From contig BSBM01001440.1 in assembly GCA_027924585.1 (NCBI GenBank), forward strand, positions 700,001 through 764,000: a stretch of DNA of 64,000 nt, read 5' to 3'. The stretch is from Larix kaempferi (taxonomy: Eukaryota; Streptophyta; Pinopsida; Pinales; Pinaceae). The notes below the pieces were generated by a model that was given only the letters and a program-made list of their open reading frames with translations, made no database searches and had not been told where the DNA came from. Positions 1 through 11,600 of the stretch are shown here, in pieces. How positions within the stretch are numbered: the first letter of the stretch is position 1; each line of letters begins with the position of its first letter. The translations under genes and the position numbers were made by a program.

Positions 1-480
1 TGCATGAATGTCACAGACTCTTAGAAACTCTAAAAAACACTCAATGGCATGCAACTATAACCACAAACCAAGTAGAGGTTGATTTTATGCATTGATATAG
101 AGAGGTGGAAGTAGGTAGACAATATGGAGAAACAATGAGTTAGAAAAAACATTTGGACCAAAGTACCACAATGCTTATTAATAAAATTTAAAAAAACAAG
201 TTTTGGCTCAGTAATTGTGGTTTATCACCACGTTTCTCTTCGACACTCGCCATCAAAATACGTATAAAAATAACATGTCTTTACATCCTCTTCCTTTTAA
301 ATCCTCATCGCTTAGTAATAAATAAGGATTATTATGCATGCACATCCTCACCTTACAATGTCAATTGGGTCCAAGCACATAGACAACCATAAATTATCAA
401 ATGTGTCAAAGAGTAAGCCTTCCCAATAAAAATTAAGACCCACCCTTCAAACTTAATCACCGAGTCCAATTTATGCAAAT
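1..480. repeat. Dispersed repeat R1, left copy (truncated by window start)
   Basis: This stretch is clearly similar, in the same orientation, to 56994-57500. Both contain the run of an ATGAATGTCA-like start, CTCTAAAAAACACTCAATGG, GCATTGATATAGAGAGGT, ATTTGGACCAAAG and CATGCACATCCTCACCTTA. The right copy carries about 65 extra bases in the middle. No ORF of note lies inside. I cannot place it in a named family; it may be part of a decayed transposable element. Confidence 0.7.
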
Positions 481-537
481 ATTTTCGAAGTGGGGGGAAG
501 GTTTGGCATTAAATGGTGTAAACGTTGGGGAATAAAT

Positions 538-690
538 GGTTTATATGTTGTACAAGGGTGCGTGCGCGGGTTTGGGCGCGTGCGCGGGTTTGGGAACGTG
601 CACGCTCCTCATGTGTACGCGCGAAAAACACGCGTGCACATGTTTTAACACGCATGCGCGGCCCTCTTACTAGTTAAAAAAAAATAGAGC
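538..690 (+). promoter_or_regulatory. CpG-rich alternating purine/pyrimidine block plus A-tract and TAGAGCTC motif
   Basis: A block of GTGCGTGCGCGGG-, ACGTGCACG- and CGCATGCGCGG-type sequence is followed by an A-tract ending AAAAATAGAGCTC (about 674-692). The same order (GCGCATGCGCG, poly-T/A, TAGAGCTC) occurs on the minus strand at about 18765-18850 and 38284-38345, where it sits upstream of a spliced gene. Here it would point rightwards towards the transposase-like gene at 2305. There is no good TATAAA here, so promoter function is inference from the resemblance. Confidence 0.4.
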
Positions 691-2304
691 TCTCTGTTTT
701 CTGGGAATTCTACCAAAATCACGGGTTTCACTTCTTCCACAGCTTTCAAGCTCTCAGAGGTTGCTCATTGGCTCACACTCATTGATATTTTGGACACTCT
801 TTGATCTATTGGAAAAAAAATCACCCTTGGAATCTATCAAACATCTTCAGTGTTCTTGGAATCTAGTGGATTCATTCAAGCTACCAGTTTCCATTGCAAG
901 TGGAGATCATTTCTATAGAGGTATGGTGAATTGTAAATGAGTCTTTTCATTCACAAGATTTGAGATGAGCCTATGCCTTTTTGTTCTTGTCATATTCCCA
1001 CAACAATATCCATGCATAGACAACAATGAATTTGACAAGAAGATTTCCCAAGTTCACATCTAAAAAAACTCATATGAACACTAGACAAGATGAAGTATGA
1101 AACCTCCTCATTGTGTAACTAGTTCCCAAGTTAATTTTGTCCTTTTCACCCCATAGTATGCTAGCAAAAAAAACCACACACTCACTAAACATAACTAAAA
1201 ATATCACTTCAACTCATACACGAAACTTCAACTCTCTCATCTCTTATTCAATACCATTGTATGGAATGAGGATATATGTAAGTATATGCACCTTTCCTTT
1301 CTCTATGAATCCAAATATGAACATTTTCATCCATATTTACCATCCTTACAATATCCCCTCACCTCTAACAATAATTTTTTTTCGAAAAACCAAGACTTCC
1401 CCACTTCATGCTCTATTCAACATGATGATTGTTGGTATAGTCCCTAGTTCCCCACTCTCCAACACATCCCCACCCTAGATATTGCACATTGAAAGGTCAA
1501 ATTATATTTCTCCTAATCACCCTTCCCAAGACCATGATCTTTGTTATTAACCTTTGCATCCTCCTAAAGGTTTTGCACAAAACAAGGTATACATTCATTC
1601 TATTTTGATGCATTGTTGAATTCAACCATGGGTATTTTAAACTCAAAACCACATTCTATCATCTCAAGGTTTATAGATCGAAGGAAATAGTTTGTTTTTG
1701 TTTCTTCAACTCATTAATGTGTTATATAGCCTAGTAATTTACGATGGTAAAGGACATTGCCTCAAATGGAAGGATATACCATTCCACTAGGAAGACAAAG
1801 CAATCAAACTAGGTGCAAAGTCCTAGAATTGATAACATTAAGGGAGAGAGAAAAAAATGCAATTAATTAAGGTTACCTTATTTGATGTAGAAAAACTATC
1901 AAACTATTCCCAAGGCATCTCTAGCCATCTCTGTTGTAGGGTATTACTACCATAATTTTTATGAATCCATGGCCAGGCAAGACACTAGTTTCTCCTCTCT
2001 ACACTTGACCAAAGATCATCTATATTGATTGGAATTGTAAGGGATAATGATGTTTATTTGAACACAAATAAACCAACATAGTCTGTAGTTGTATATGTTA
2101 ATTTGTAAAGTGGTAAGCTATGTTGGAATGTGTCAGGTTCATTGTATAATGGCACTAATATCTTATTTGTTGTTTCTTTTGCAGGGGTAGGCCTGATAGT
2201 TGTGTTAAAGAGACTTTTGGAGATGGGAAACTCACGAAACACAAAAAAAAAATAGAAGGAATCTACCCATTGAAAAGGTCAGTGACTTAAGAGAAAAGGC
2301 CAGG
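691..2304. other. No recognisable gene
   Basis: I see only short, compositionally random ORFs here, for example 113 codons at 1137-1478 without a recognisable motif. If the 538-690 block is a promoter, part of this stretch could be the 5' untranslated region or introns of the gene starting near 2311. No splice pattern was convincing. Confidence 0.5.
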
Positions 2305-5300
2305 TTGGGAATGGAAAGATTGAGACATGGTCCTATCATTGCCCCAGATCCTGCCACTGATCGTAACATAGTTGTTGACATGACAACCTCTTGTTCAGAA
2401 CCATGGGTAAAGCAGTCGAGTCCAATGGACCGAACTCAAATTCCAACAGCAACACAATCTCCAACCAACAATCCATCAACGAGTCATTCTGAAGTTCCTC
2501 ACGACACAAGAATTTTGGGAGATGCTGCATGTGTAGAGATGGACATACAAGCCTTGCTTAATTTTCAATCTCCCCAAGAAGACCACAACCCTGTCGACCA
2601 CACTCCCATTATGGCCCAATCTATGAATGAAGCACCACAACAAACAAGCTCCGGTATTCATGTCTCATGTCCACCCTCCCTACCTCAATTGTCCAGTGCA
2701 AGAAGAAGAACTCCTAGACGTATTCATGTGGATGAGAATGCTATGTCGGGTCTTGAAGGAAAGTTGCCAAAACGCACTATCGAATGGCAATGCAACAAAA
2801 TTGTGAAAGAATATTTTGAATCCAAAGGTGATGCAGGTAAATGTCAATTATTGCTATGTTTGTTAAAGTCACGTTCTTTAGCTGTTGTTAGGAGAATTTT
2901 GGGAATAAAGATGGCTAAAAGTTTAGAGGACAACAATCATATTGTTAGAAATCTCCAATCTGCATTTAATGCGATTGGGAAGAAGTCTTGTACAAAAGAT
3001 CTTTGTGCGGCTCGTCGTGTTTTAGCGGAATCAGTTGTAAGCAAGTCCACAAGGCAACGTCGCCTGCTATCACACACTTCTCACATACTCAAATTAAATA
3101 GAAAAACTATTAAAAATTACTCTATTATAAGAGAAAATCTTGACACTCCGGGTGGAAACGATTGTTGGGATTTTGTTGGTAGGATGCCTTGTGCAAATAG
3201 GAAGCTAATTGATGCTGTTAAGGAGTTAGTACAAAAGTTTTGGCATGATCATACTAGACCTTCATCAAACCAAAGAGACGTGCTAAAATTGAGAAAAGGT
3301 TCTACTGAACGTGAGCCCCATGTTAAACACTTCCTTGACACCAAACACATTGAACTCTATGAAAGATTCAGGAATGAGCACACACAATTGAACCTTTGCC
3401 AAAGGTCCTTTGAGAAATGCAAACCATGGTACGTTCGTATATGCATTGATCGGAACACTTGTTGTTGTAGATACCACATAGAATATGAATATTATTATGA
3501 CACATATAAACATATATTTTGTGATTTGCATACTAACATTGTGCAAGGCTGCAATGAATCCATACTACCACCGAATGCATCAAGAGACTTTATCAACAAC
3601 ATCATGTGTCCAAGGCCTGAAGGACAAAAGTATTATAAGAAATCGTGTCTATATGGGACATGTTCTATGTGCAGTGGGTTTTCTCTTTTGAACCGTTGCA
3701 TTCATGAAAGCATGGACACAGAATTTGGCATGATGGGTGTGGAGATGCACAGCTTCAAGTACATGACCTATCAATTAGACAGTGTCGAAGAATGTAAAAG
3801 GATTGCATTGTAAATTCACAGGTACAAATGAATATTACATATTTTTCTTATTACACGTTCAATTTATGGCATATACATTTTTCCAAAGGCCACATTGTAA
3901 TATTTCCCTTGTTTCCATGGTAACAAGTACTGGTATGTGACTTCTTGACGGAATTCTATGAGAAAACCGAGTAGTATGTTCAACATGTGCATGTAGCGCG
4001 ATGGCAAGATGAGCTGTACAAAAAATGCAGGGACACACTTCCCGTTGGAACCATAGTGTCAATTGTGGATTTTGCAGAAAATTACACCCTTCAGCCAGAA
4101 AATGAAATCCAGAGTCAATACTACCATTCAGACCAAGTCAGCATCAAGGTACATATTATGTATAGGCATGGGCCAGAGAGCAGCAATGACAAGAGGATAA
4201 TAATGAAGGAGACAAACTTTTACATAAGTGATGATAGAACCCATGATCTGCATTATGTGAACATTGTTTTCGAATTTTCTATGATCAGTTGAAGGAGAGA
4301 GATATACAGATGGATCAACATTGGATATGGTCGGATGGTTGTGTGGGCTAGTTCAAAAATGCCCGAGTATTCCAATGGATGAGTACTTTGCATAAGACTT
4401 GCAATGTATTGCATATTGGGAACTATTTTGAGACCAGGCACGACAAAGGCGATCATTATGGGGCTGATGCATGCATCAAGACCGCACTACAAAGGGAAGA
4501 GATGAGGTTTGACAGGGAACCTCATATCCGAGATGCAGAATCCATAGTTCAATGGTGCTCCGCAACAATGTTAGAACGAGCAAGAGATCAACAAACATCA
4601 TCGGTGACAGGACGTGTGGCGAGAAATTTTTGGCTAGTGGTTGACATAGGTCGATCGCGTTCCTATAGTTGCGGAACAGTACAACGAACACGTGGATTTC
4701 ATTTAGTTTGAAGCTCAAACAACCACATATTTGAAATATGGATGCGAAAGGTTGCATGCTTTTGCAACCCTTGCAGCAGCGGTGAATGGGATGAATGCGA
4801 ATGCATGGACTGGGTTGATGAATGAGATCGTGTGTCACTTGCAGTAGACCAACGTGCAGTTGTTGAAAAAACCCAATTAGAGGAGGGCCAGTCAGGGATT
4901 TCTATAGACTACGAGCATATCTCAGATCTTGTACAACCAGGACACATCTACGCAGTTGTTGGCCCGAAAGACAATGAATGGGGCATGGATTATTGGTTGG
5001 CACGGTGCATCCAAAGTAAGCAAACCCTCTACGGATCATTAGTCGACAATGAAGGAATTGAATTTCCTACTGGCTCGATGGTGGTTAAGGGGGAATATCT
5101 TACACTAGATGGGAAGTCAAGAAAGACTAGCGGGCATGTATTTACAGACCAGGTTCAATGGTGTATCACTTCACAAACTTGATTGTTGGCACAAACATCC
5201 ATCTTCAGACAATGTCAAGCAAGAGCTCAACCAAGGTATGCTACTACCCGCCTCATTCAGAGCACGAGAGATTGATAGAGACAATTAGCAACAGAGAGGA

Positions 5301-5322
5301 TCCAGATGGATTTATTGAATGA
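2305..5322 (+). pseudogene. Broken transposase-like gene of an uncharacterised family (VDFAENY / SDGC / CFC motifs)
   Basis: The first ATG of the long frame is at 2311. The first block (to 3813) has a low-complexity N-terminus, then a basic region and a Cys-rich stretch with a CCCRYH motif and CSMCSG. After a gap at about 3814-3925, probably an intron or a decayed segment, homologous-looking sequence resumes in another frame with HVARWQDELYKK and VDFAENYTLQ (about 3987-4292). A frameshift near 4270 leads to WSDGCVG, then HDKGDHYGADACIK, a Cys cluster CFCNPCSSGEWDECEC near 4750-4800, and DYWLARCIQSKQ. In-frame stops are seen near 3974, 4354, 4711 and 4823, and a further frameshift near 5160. 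The frame after it ends at the TGA at 5320-5322. From memory, proteins with DFAENY, SDG..QF and HGKG..DG occur as repeated uncharacterised genes in plants and animals. The spaced Asp residues suggest a DDE-type nuclease, but the HGKG/DG element is degraded here to HDKG/YG. The transposase function is inference. Confidence 0.5.
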
Positions 5323-5820
5323 GGCCAGTCAACTTTACATAAGAGAAAGAATTGCATCAAAGAATGTTATGTTCTACATCGAGGTATGTGTAGTTTTATG
5401 TTATTTCGTTGGTACATGCATTTTTTGTTGATATATACATACATACATGTCTTTGCGTATGTTTTTTATTTTTCCTATATGTATTAAACTGTTCCACGCT
5501 TCTCTTTTATGTTGAATAAAATGGTGATGTGATTTGGATCAAATTTGAGTACATTGAGTTAGTATTTTCTTAAATATATCTATTTATCTTTGTAGAATTT
5601 GAAGATAGTGGTTTTGATAGGTTCTCAAGATTAGAATTACCTAGGTTTTAGGAAATTTTTTGAAGTACATAGTCTATTACAATGGTCTTGAAAATTTAAC
5701 TTGGTAGACGAAAACTTCTAGGAATCCATGTATGGATAGAAGGGTATTCCACTTGGGGTAGGGAGTTATCATAAGGTTTCAAGGGTGGTATTTTTGAGAT
5801 CTATACTTGAGAGGGACTTG
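5323..5820. other. No gene seen
   Basis: AT-rich sequence between the end of the transposase-like remnant and the start of the microsatellite. Part of it may be the 3' end of that element. No motif or ORF stands out. Confidence 0.5.
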
Positions 5821-5826
5821 TCATCA

Positions 5827-6184
5827 TCATAGATAACCACTTAGAGGGAATTGTCATCATCATCAGCAACATCATCTCTAGGCTCGTCATCAACATCTCC
5901 ATCATCATCATCTTCTTCATCATCACCATCACCATCACCACCATCGTAAACGTCTTCATCATCGCCACCATCGTCAACGTCTTCATCATCCCCACCATCT
6001 TCATCATCATCATTAACTCTAACTCTAACCCTAATTCAATTTCCTTCTATAACTCTAGCCCCATCCCTCACCCAAATCCTAGCACTAATCCATCTTCTTC
6101 TTCATCACCATCACCATCACCATCACCATCACCATCACCATCACCATCACCATCACCATCACCATCACCGTCACTATCACCATT
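5827..6184. repeat. Left-arm microsatellite with telomere-like motif
   Basis: ATC/CAT trinucleotide runs (5827-6015) are followed by CTCTAACTCTAACCCTAATT, then by a near-perfect CATCAC hexanucleotide run (about 6103-6183). The middle motif is the reverse complement of units in the right arm at 10690-11580. The CTAACCC core resembles degenerate plant telomere repeat. Confidence 0.8.
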
Positions 6185-7262
6185 GCAGAGTTGACCCCCG
6201 TGTGCAAAAATTGCACACTCCCTCACTGAGCAAAACCCTAGTTTCCAAGATGGACGTTCAAGATGGAAATGGGGGAACCGGACCAGAGGAGAGGGGCACC
6301 CCTGGCACTATCCCGGTGTCCTGAATCCAATGGAGTCAATGGTTCATCGATCGGAGCCACGATCGTCATTCTATGGCTCGTTCTGTCTCACATCCAAAAG
6401 GCCTTCAGGGACACCTGCTGGATACATGCCGGGGGCATAGAAGTCCAACCGTGCAGTAAAATCGGGCTCCAGAGAGTCCTGCAGGTGTGTCTAGGTAGGT
6501 TCCAGCCAGGAACGCTGGCCGTAAGTGCCCGATGGACGATGTTGCAGAGTTGTTTTGCGTGTGCAAAAATTGCACACTCCCTCACTGAGCAAAACCCTAG
6601 TTTCCAAGATGGACGTTCAAGATGGCACCGGGGCCACAGGACCAGAAGAGAGGGATGCCCCTAGCACTATCCTGGTGTCCTGAATGTGATGGAGTTGACA
6701 GTTTGTTGATTGGAGCCACAGTCGTCATTCTATGGCTCGTTCCGTCTCGCATCCAAAAGGCCTTCATGGACAACTGCTGGATACCTGCAGGGGGCATAGA
6801 AGTCCAACCGTGCAGCAAAACCGAGCTCTAGGGAGTCCTGCAAGTGTGTCTAGGTAGGTTCCATTTGGGAATGCTAGATGTAAGTGCCCGACGGATGATT
6901 TTGCAGAGTTGACCCTCGTGTGCAAAACTTGCACACTCCCTCACTAAGCAAAACCCTAGTTTCCAAGATGGAAGTACAAGATGGCATCGGGGCCACAGGA
7001 CCGAAGGAGAGGGATGCCCCTGGCACTATCTCGGCATCCTGAATCCAAGGGAGTTGACGGTTCGTCGATCAGATCCACGGTCATCATTCTATGGCTTGTT
7101 TCGTCTCGCATCCAAAAGGCCTCCAGGGACACCTGCTGGATACCTGCCGGGGGCATAGAAGTCCAACCGTGCAGCAAAATCGGGTTCCGGGGAGTCATGT
7201 AGGTGTGTATAGGTAGGTTCCAGTTGGGAATGCTAGCGATAAGTGTCCACTGTATGATTTTC
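6185..7262 (+). repeat. Satellite subfamily A, three tandem units of about 359 bp
   Basis: The landmark GCAGAGTTG recurs at about 6185, 6544 and 6903, a spacing of 359, and the next unit boundary falls at about 7262. Each unit contains GTGTGCAAAAATTGCACACT (an 8 bp inverted repeat), CACTGAGCAAAACCCTAG, TTCTATGGCTCGTT and CTTCAGGGACACCTG variants. The units differ from each other by scattered substitutions. No unit keeps an open frame shared with the others, so coding is unlikely. Confidence 0.85.
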
Positions 7263-7500
7263 CAAAGTTGACCCCAATGTGAGGGTCATCCAAATTTGCT
7301 CAAGGGGGCCATTTCTTGTTCGGAGGCCCTCGGGCATGCGTGGCAACCGTGGATAGGTCCACATTGGCCACGTGGACCTGTGGGGTCCTACGAAATCCAA
7401 GTCCGCTCGCCGGTTTGGGTTCCGTGGCCCCGGGGCAAATCCTCTAGGTGTCCCTGAACGGCCCCGGGGTGCCCGACTAGAATTCCCGTAATAGCCCATT
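7263..7500 (-). repeat. Satellite subfamily B, one partial inverted unit
   Basis: This reads as the reverse complement of the B units at 7648-9090: it contains GGCCATTTCTTGTTCGG, GGACCTGTGGGG and CCGGGGTGCCCGACTAGAA. The A-plus to B-minus junction here mirrors the B-plus to A-minus junction at about 9100, which is what defines the inverted repeat. Confidence 0.8.
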
Positions 7501-7647
7501 TCCCAACATCTTTCCTCTGCTCAACCCTACACTCATTTTCCATGGGAAACCACTGCCTCCACATGTAATAACTACATTGTTTTGTAAAAAATTGATCTTC
7601 TTCTGCTAACTACATTGTTTTGTCGAAAATTGATCTTCTTCTGCCTC
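7501..7647. repeat. Spacer of the inverted repeat with a 38 bp tandem duplication
   Basis: This is the only non-satellite sequence at the centre of the structure. TAACTACATTGTTTTGT plus ATTGATCTTCTTCTGC is repeated at 7569-7606 and 7607-7644 with two differences. It would be the loop of the hairpin. Confidence 0.75.
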
Positions 7648-9090
7648 CGGATGAGAAATGGCCCCCTTGAGCGAATCTGGAATGGCTTTTGGGTGCTATG
7701 GGAATTCTAGTCGGGCACCCCGGGGCCATTCAGGGACACTATGGGCATTTTCTCCATGGTCCTGGACCCACTGGAGTCGACGGATTCGTGAATCGAGCCA
7801 CGGTCTGGGTGCCACGGGCATTCTAGTCGGGCACCTTGGGGTCGTTGAGGGACACCTAGAGGATTTGCCCCGGGGCCACGGAACCCAAACCGACGAGCGG
7901 ACTTCGATTCTGTCGGCCCCCATAGGTCCACATGGCCATTGTGGACCTATCCACGATGGCCACTCACGCCCGGGGGCATCAGGATGGGAAATGGCCCCCT
8001 TGAGCGAATTTGGAATGGCCATCACTGAGCAAAAACCTAGCTCCGGAGATGGCTCGTTGGCACCGCTTCCGGGTCTTCGAGGGATGCTGTGGGGGGTCCC
8101 CTAGCTGAAACCCGTCATCTTGGACCCACCAAATTCGATGGATTTGCAATCCGAGCTACGGTCCAGGTGCCACGAGCATTCTAGTCGGGCACCCTGGGGC
8201 CGTTCAGGGACACTTGGAGGATTTGCCACGGGTCCATGGAACCCAAACCAGCGAGCGGACTTGGATTTCGTCAGCCCCCACAGGTCCACATGGCCATTGT
8301 GGACCTATCCACGGCGGCCACGCACGCCCGAGGGCATCCGGATGAGAAATGGCCCCCTTGAGCGAATATGGAATGGCCATCACTGAGAAAAACCCTAGCT
8401 CCGAAGATGGTTCATTGGCACCACTTTCGGGCCTTCAAGGGATGCTGTGGGGGGTCCCCTAGCTGAAACCCGCCATCCCAGACCCGCCAGAGTCGACGGA
8501 TTCATGAACTAAGCCACGGTTCGGGTGCCACGGGCATTCTAGTCGGGCACCCCGGGGCCGTTCAGGGACACCTGGAGGATTTGCCCCAGGGCCACGGAAC
8601 CCAAACCGGCTTGTGGACTTGGATTTCGTCACCTCCCACAGGTCCATGTGGCCATTGTGGACCTATCCACGATGATCATGCATGCCTGGGCGCATCCAGA
8701 CAAGAAATGGCCCCCTTAAGCAAATTTGGAATGGCCATCACTGAGCAAAACCCTAGCTCCAGAGATGGCTCGTTGGCACCGGTTTCGGGTCTTCGGGGGA
8801 TGCTATGGGGGGTCCCCTAGCTGAAACCCACCGTCCTGAACCCACTGGAGTTGATGGATTCACGAACCGAGCCACGGTCCGGGTGCCATAGGAATTCTAG
8901 TCGGGCACCCCGGGGCCGTTCAAGGACACCTATAGGATTTTTCCCAGGGCCATGCAACCCAAATCAGTGAGTGGACTTGGATTACGTTGGCCCCCATAGG
9001 TCCACATGGCCACAGTGGACCTGCCCACGGTGGCCATGCACGCCTGGGGGCCTCCGGACAAGAAATGGCCCACTTGAGCAAATTTGGATG
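7648..9090 (+). repeat. Satellite subfamily B, four tandem units of about 334-359 bp
   Basis: The landmark GAAATGGCCCCCTTGAGC-like sequence occurs at about 7650, 7984, 8343, 8702 and 9059 (spacing 334, 359, 359, 357). Units carry ATTCTAGTCGGGCACC, CCGTTCAGGGACAC, GGTCCACATGGCCA and CACTGAGCAAAACCCTAGCT. They share the CACTGAGCAAAACCCTAG block and the CAGGGACACCT block with subfamily A at the same relative positions, so A and B are diverged forms of one satellite. The region is much more GC-rich than its surroundings. Confidence 0.85.
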
Positions 9091-10560
9091 GCCCTCACAT
9101 TGGGGTCAACTTTGGAAAATCGTCCAGTAGGTACTTATGGCTAGCATTCCCAATGGGAACCTACCTATACACACCTACATGACTCCCTGGAACCCAGTTT
9201 TGCTACACGGTTGGACTTCTATGCCCCTGGCAGGTATCCAATATGTGTCCCTGAAGGCCTTTTGGATGCGAGACAGAACGAGCCATAGAATGACGACCAT
9301 GGATCCGATCAACGAACCGTCGACTCCGTTAGATTCAGGATGCCGGGATGGTGCCAGGGGTGGCCCTCTCCTCTGGTCCCATGGCCCCGGTGCCATATTG
9401 TATGTCCATCTTGGAAACTAGGGTTTTGCTCAGTGAGGGAGTGTGCAATTTTTGCACATGGGGGTAAACTCTGCAAAATCGTCTGCTGGGCACTTACAGC
9501 CAGTGTTCCCAGATGGAATCTACCTAGACACACCTACAGGACTCCCCAGAGCCCTATTTTGCTGCACAGTTGGACTTCTATGCCCCCGGAAGGTATCCAG
9601 CAAGTGTCCTTGAAGGCCTTTTGGATGTGAGACGGAACGAGCCATAGAATGATGACCATGGCTCCGATCTACAAACCATCGACTCCATTGGATTCAGGAT
9701 GCCGGGATAGTGCCAGGGGCACCCCTCTCCTCCAGTCCCGTGGCCCTGGTGCGATCTTGTATGTCCATCTTGGAAACTAGGGTTTTGCTCAGTGAGGGAG
9801 TGTGCAATTTTTGCACACGGGGGCCAACTCTACAAAATCGTCCACCGGGCACTTATGGCCACCGTTCCCAGCCGGAACCTGCCTAGACACACCTGCAAGA
9901 CTCCCTAGAGCCCAGTTTTGTTGCACGGTTGGACTTTTATGCCCCCGATAGGTATCTAGCAGGTGTCCCTGAAGTCCTTTTGGATGCGAGACGGAACGAG
10001 CCATAGAATGATGACCATGGCTCCGATCGACGAACCGTTGACTCCATTGGATTCAGGACACCGGAATAGTGCTAGTGGTGCCCCTCTCCTCAGGTCCTAT
10101 TGCCCCGGTGCTATCTTGAACATCCATCTTGGAAACTAGGGTTTTTCTTAGTGAGGGACTGTGCAATTTTTGAACACGGGGGTCAACTCTGCAAAATCAT
10201 CCACTGGGCACTTACGGCCAGCGTTCCCAGCCGGAACCTGCCTAGACACACCTACAGGACTCCCTAGAGCCTGGTTTTGCTGCACGGTTGGACTTCTATG
10301 CCCTCGGCAGGTATCCAATAGGTGTCCATGAAGGGCTTTTGGATGCGAGACGGAACGAGCCATAGAATGACGACCGTGGCTCTGATCGACGAACCATCAA
10401 CTCCGTTGGATTCAGGACGTCGGGATAGTGCTAGGGGCACCCCTCTGCTCTGGTCCCGTTGCCCCAGTGCCATCTTGAATGTCCATCTTGGAAACTAGGG
10501 TTTTGCTCAGTGAGGGAGTGTGCAATTTTTGCACACGGGGGTCAACTCTACAAAATCGTC
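9091..10560 (-). repeat. Satellite subfamily A, four inverted tandem units of about 360 bp
   Basis: The reverse complement of the left-arm A units. The landmark CAACTCTGCAAAATCGTC or a variant recurs at about 9466, 9826, 10186 and 10546, with CTAGGGTTTTGCTCAGTGAG and AGTGTGCAATTTTTGCACA in each unit. Confidence 0.85.
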
Positions 10561-11600
10561 CACCGAGCACTTATGATGATGATGATGGTGATGGTGACGA
10601 TGATGGTCATGGTCATGGTGATGGTGATGAAGATGATGATGATGGAGAAGATGATGATGATGGAGATTTTGATGAGGAACCTAGAGTTAGAGTTAGAGTT
10701 AGGGTTAGAGTTAGAGTTAATGATGATGATGGATATGGTGGTGATGATGAAGACGTTGATGATGATGGTGATGGTGACGGTGACGGTGATGGTGACGGTG
10801 ACGGTGAGGATGAAGAAGATGGCTTAGTTCTAGGGTTTGGGTGAGGGTTAGGGCTAGAGTTATATAAGGAAATTGAATTAGGGTTAGAATTAGAGTTAAA
10901 GATGATGATGAAGATGGTGGTGATGATGAAGACGTTGATGGTGGCGGTGATGGTGATGGTGAGGATGAAGAAGATGGTTTAATGCTAGGGTTTGGGTGAG
11001 GGTTAGGGCTAGAGTTAGATTTAATGATGATGATGAAGACATGATGATGATGATGACGGTGACGGTGATGGTGATGGTGATGGTGAGGATGAAGAAGATG
11101 GCTTAGTGCTAGGGTTTGGGTGAGGGTTAGGGCCATAATCATAGAAGGAAATTGAATTAGGGTTAGAGTTAGAGTTAATGATGATGATGAAGACATGATG
11201 ATGATGGTGATGGTGACAGTGATGGTGATGGTGATGGTGAGGATGAAGAAGATGGCTTAGTGCTAGGGTTTGGGTTAGGGTTAGGGCTAGAATCATAGAA
11301 GGAAATTGAATTAGGGTTAGAGTTAGAGTTAATGATGATGATGATGGTGACGGTGACGGTGACGGTGATGGTGATGGTGAGGATGAAGAAGATGGCTTAG
11401 TGCTAGGGTTTGGGTGAGAGTTTAGGCTAGATTTATAGAAGGAAATTGAATTAGGGTTAGATTTAGAGTTAATGATGATGATGAAGATGGTGGTGATGAT
11501 GAAGATGTTGATGGTGATGGTGAGGATGAAGAAGATTTTTTAATGCTAGGGTTTGGTTGAGGGTATGTGATAGGGTTTGGGAAGATGGTTTGGAAATAGT
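10561..11600. repeat. Right-arm GAT microsatellite and telomere-like tandem units
   Basis: Runs of GATGAT and GGTGAC/GGTGAT alternate with GTTAGAGTTAGAGTTAGGG and TAGGGTTTGGGTGAGGGTTA. The anchor GGAAATTGAATTAGGG recurs at about 10867, 11148, 11301 and 11442, showing a compound tandem unit of about 140-280 bp. The reverse complement of a single such unit is present in the left arm. Predicted His/Ser- or Asp-rich ORFs here are products of the trinucleotide composition. Confidence 0.8.

Larger units (their letters stand above)
5821..11600. repeat. Giant imperfect inverted repeat (satellite plus microsatellite arms)
   Basis: Reading inwards from each side gives the same order on opposite strands: CAT/CAC microsatellite with telomere-like CTAACCCTAA motifs, then about 359 bp satellite subfamily A, then subfamily B, then a short spacer near 7501-7647. 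The A-to-B junction at about 7257-7327 reads as the reverse complement of 9047-9125, around GTTGACCCCAATGTGAGGG and GGCCATTTCTTG. The arms differ in copy number: three A units on the left and four on the right, about 0.35 kb of microsatellite on the left and 1.0 kb on the right. The whole would fold into a multi-kilobase hairpin. Long ORFs inside it arise from repeat composition and are not genes. Confidence 0.8.

Noticed and set aside
1137-1478. 113-codon ORF
   Set aside because: No motif, biased by Ser/Thr/Pro-rich pyrimidine composition, and no partner elsewhere.
7658-9421. Several ORFs of 79-148 codons in the satellite block
   Set aside because: They are repeats of the same satellite read in different frames, on both strands, with no shared frame between units.
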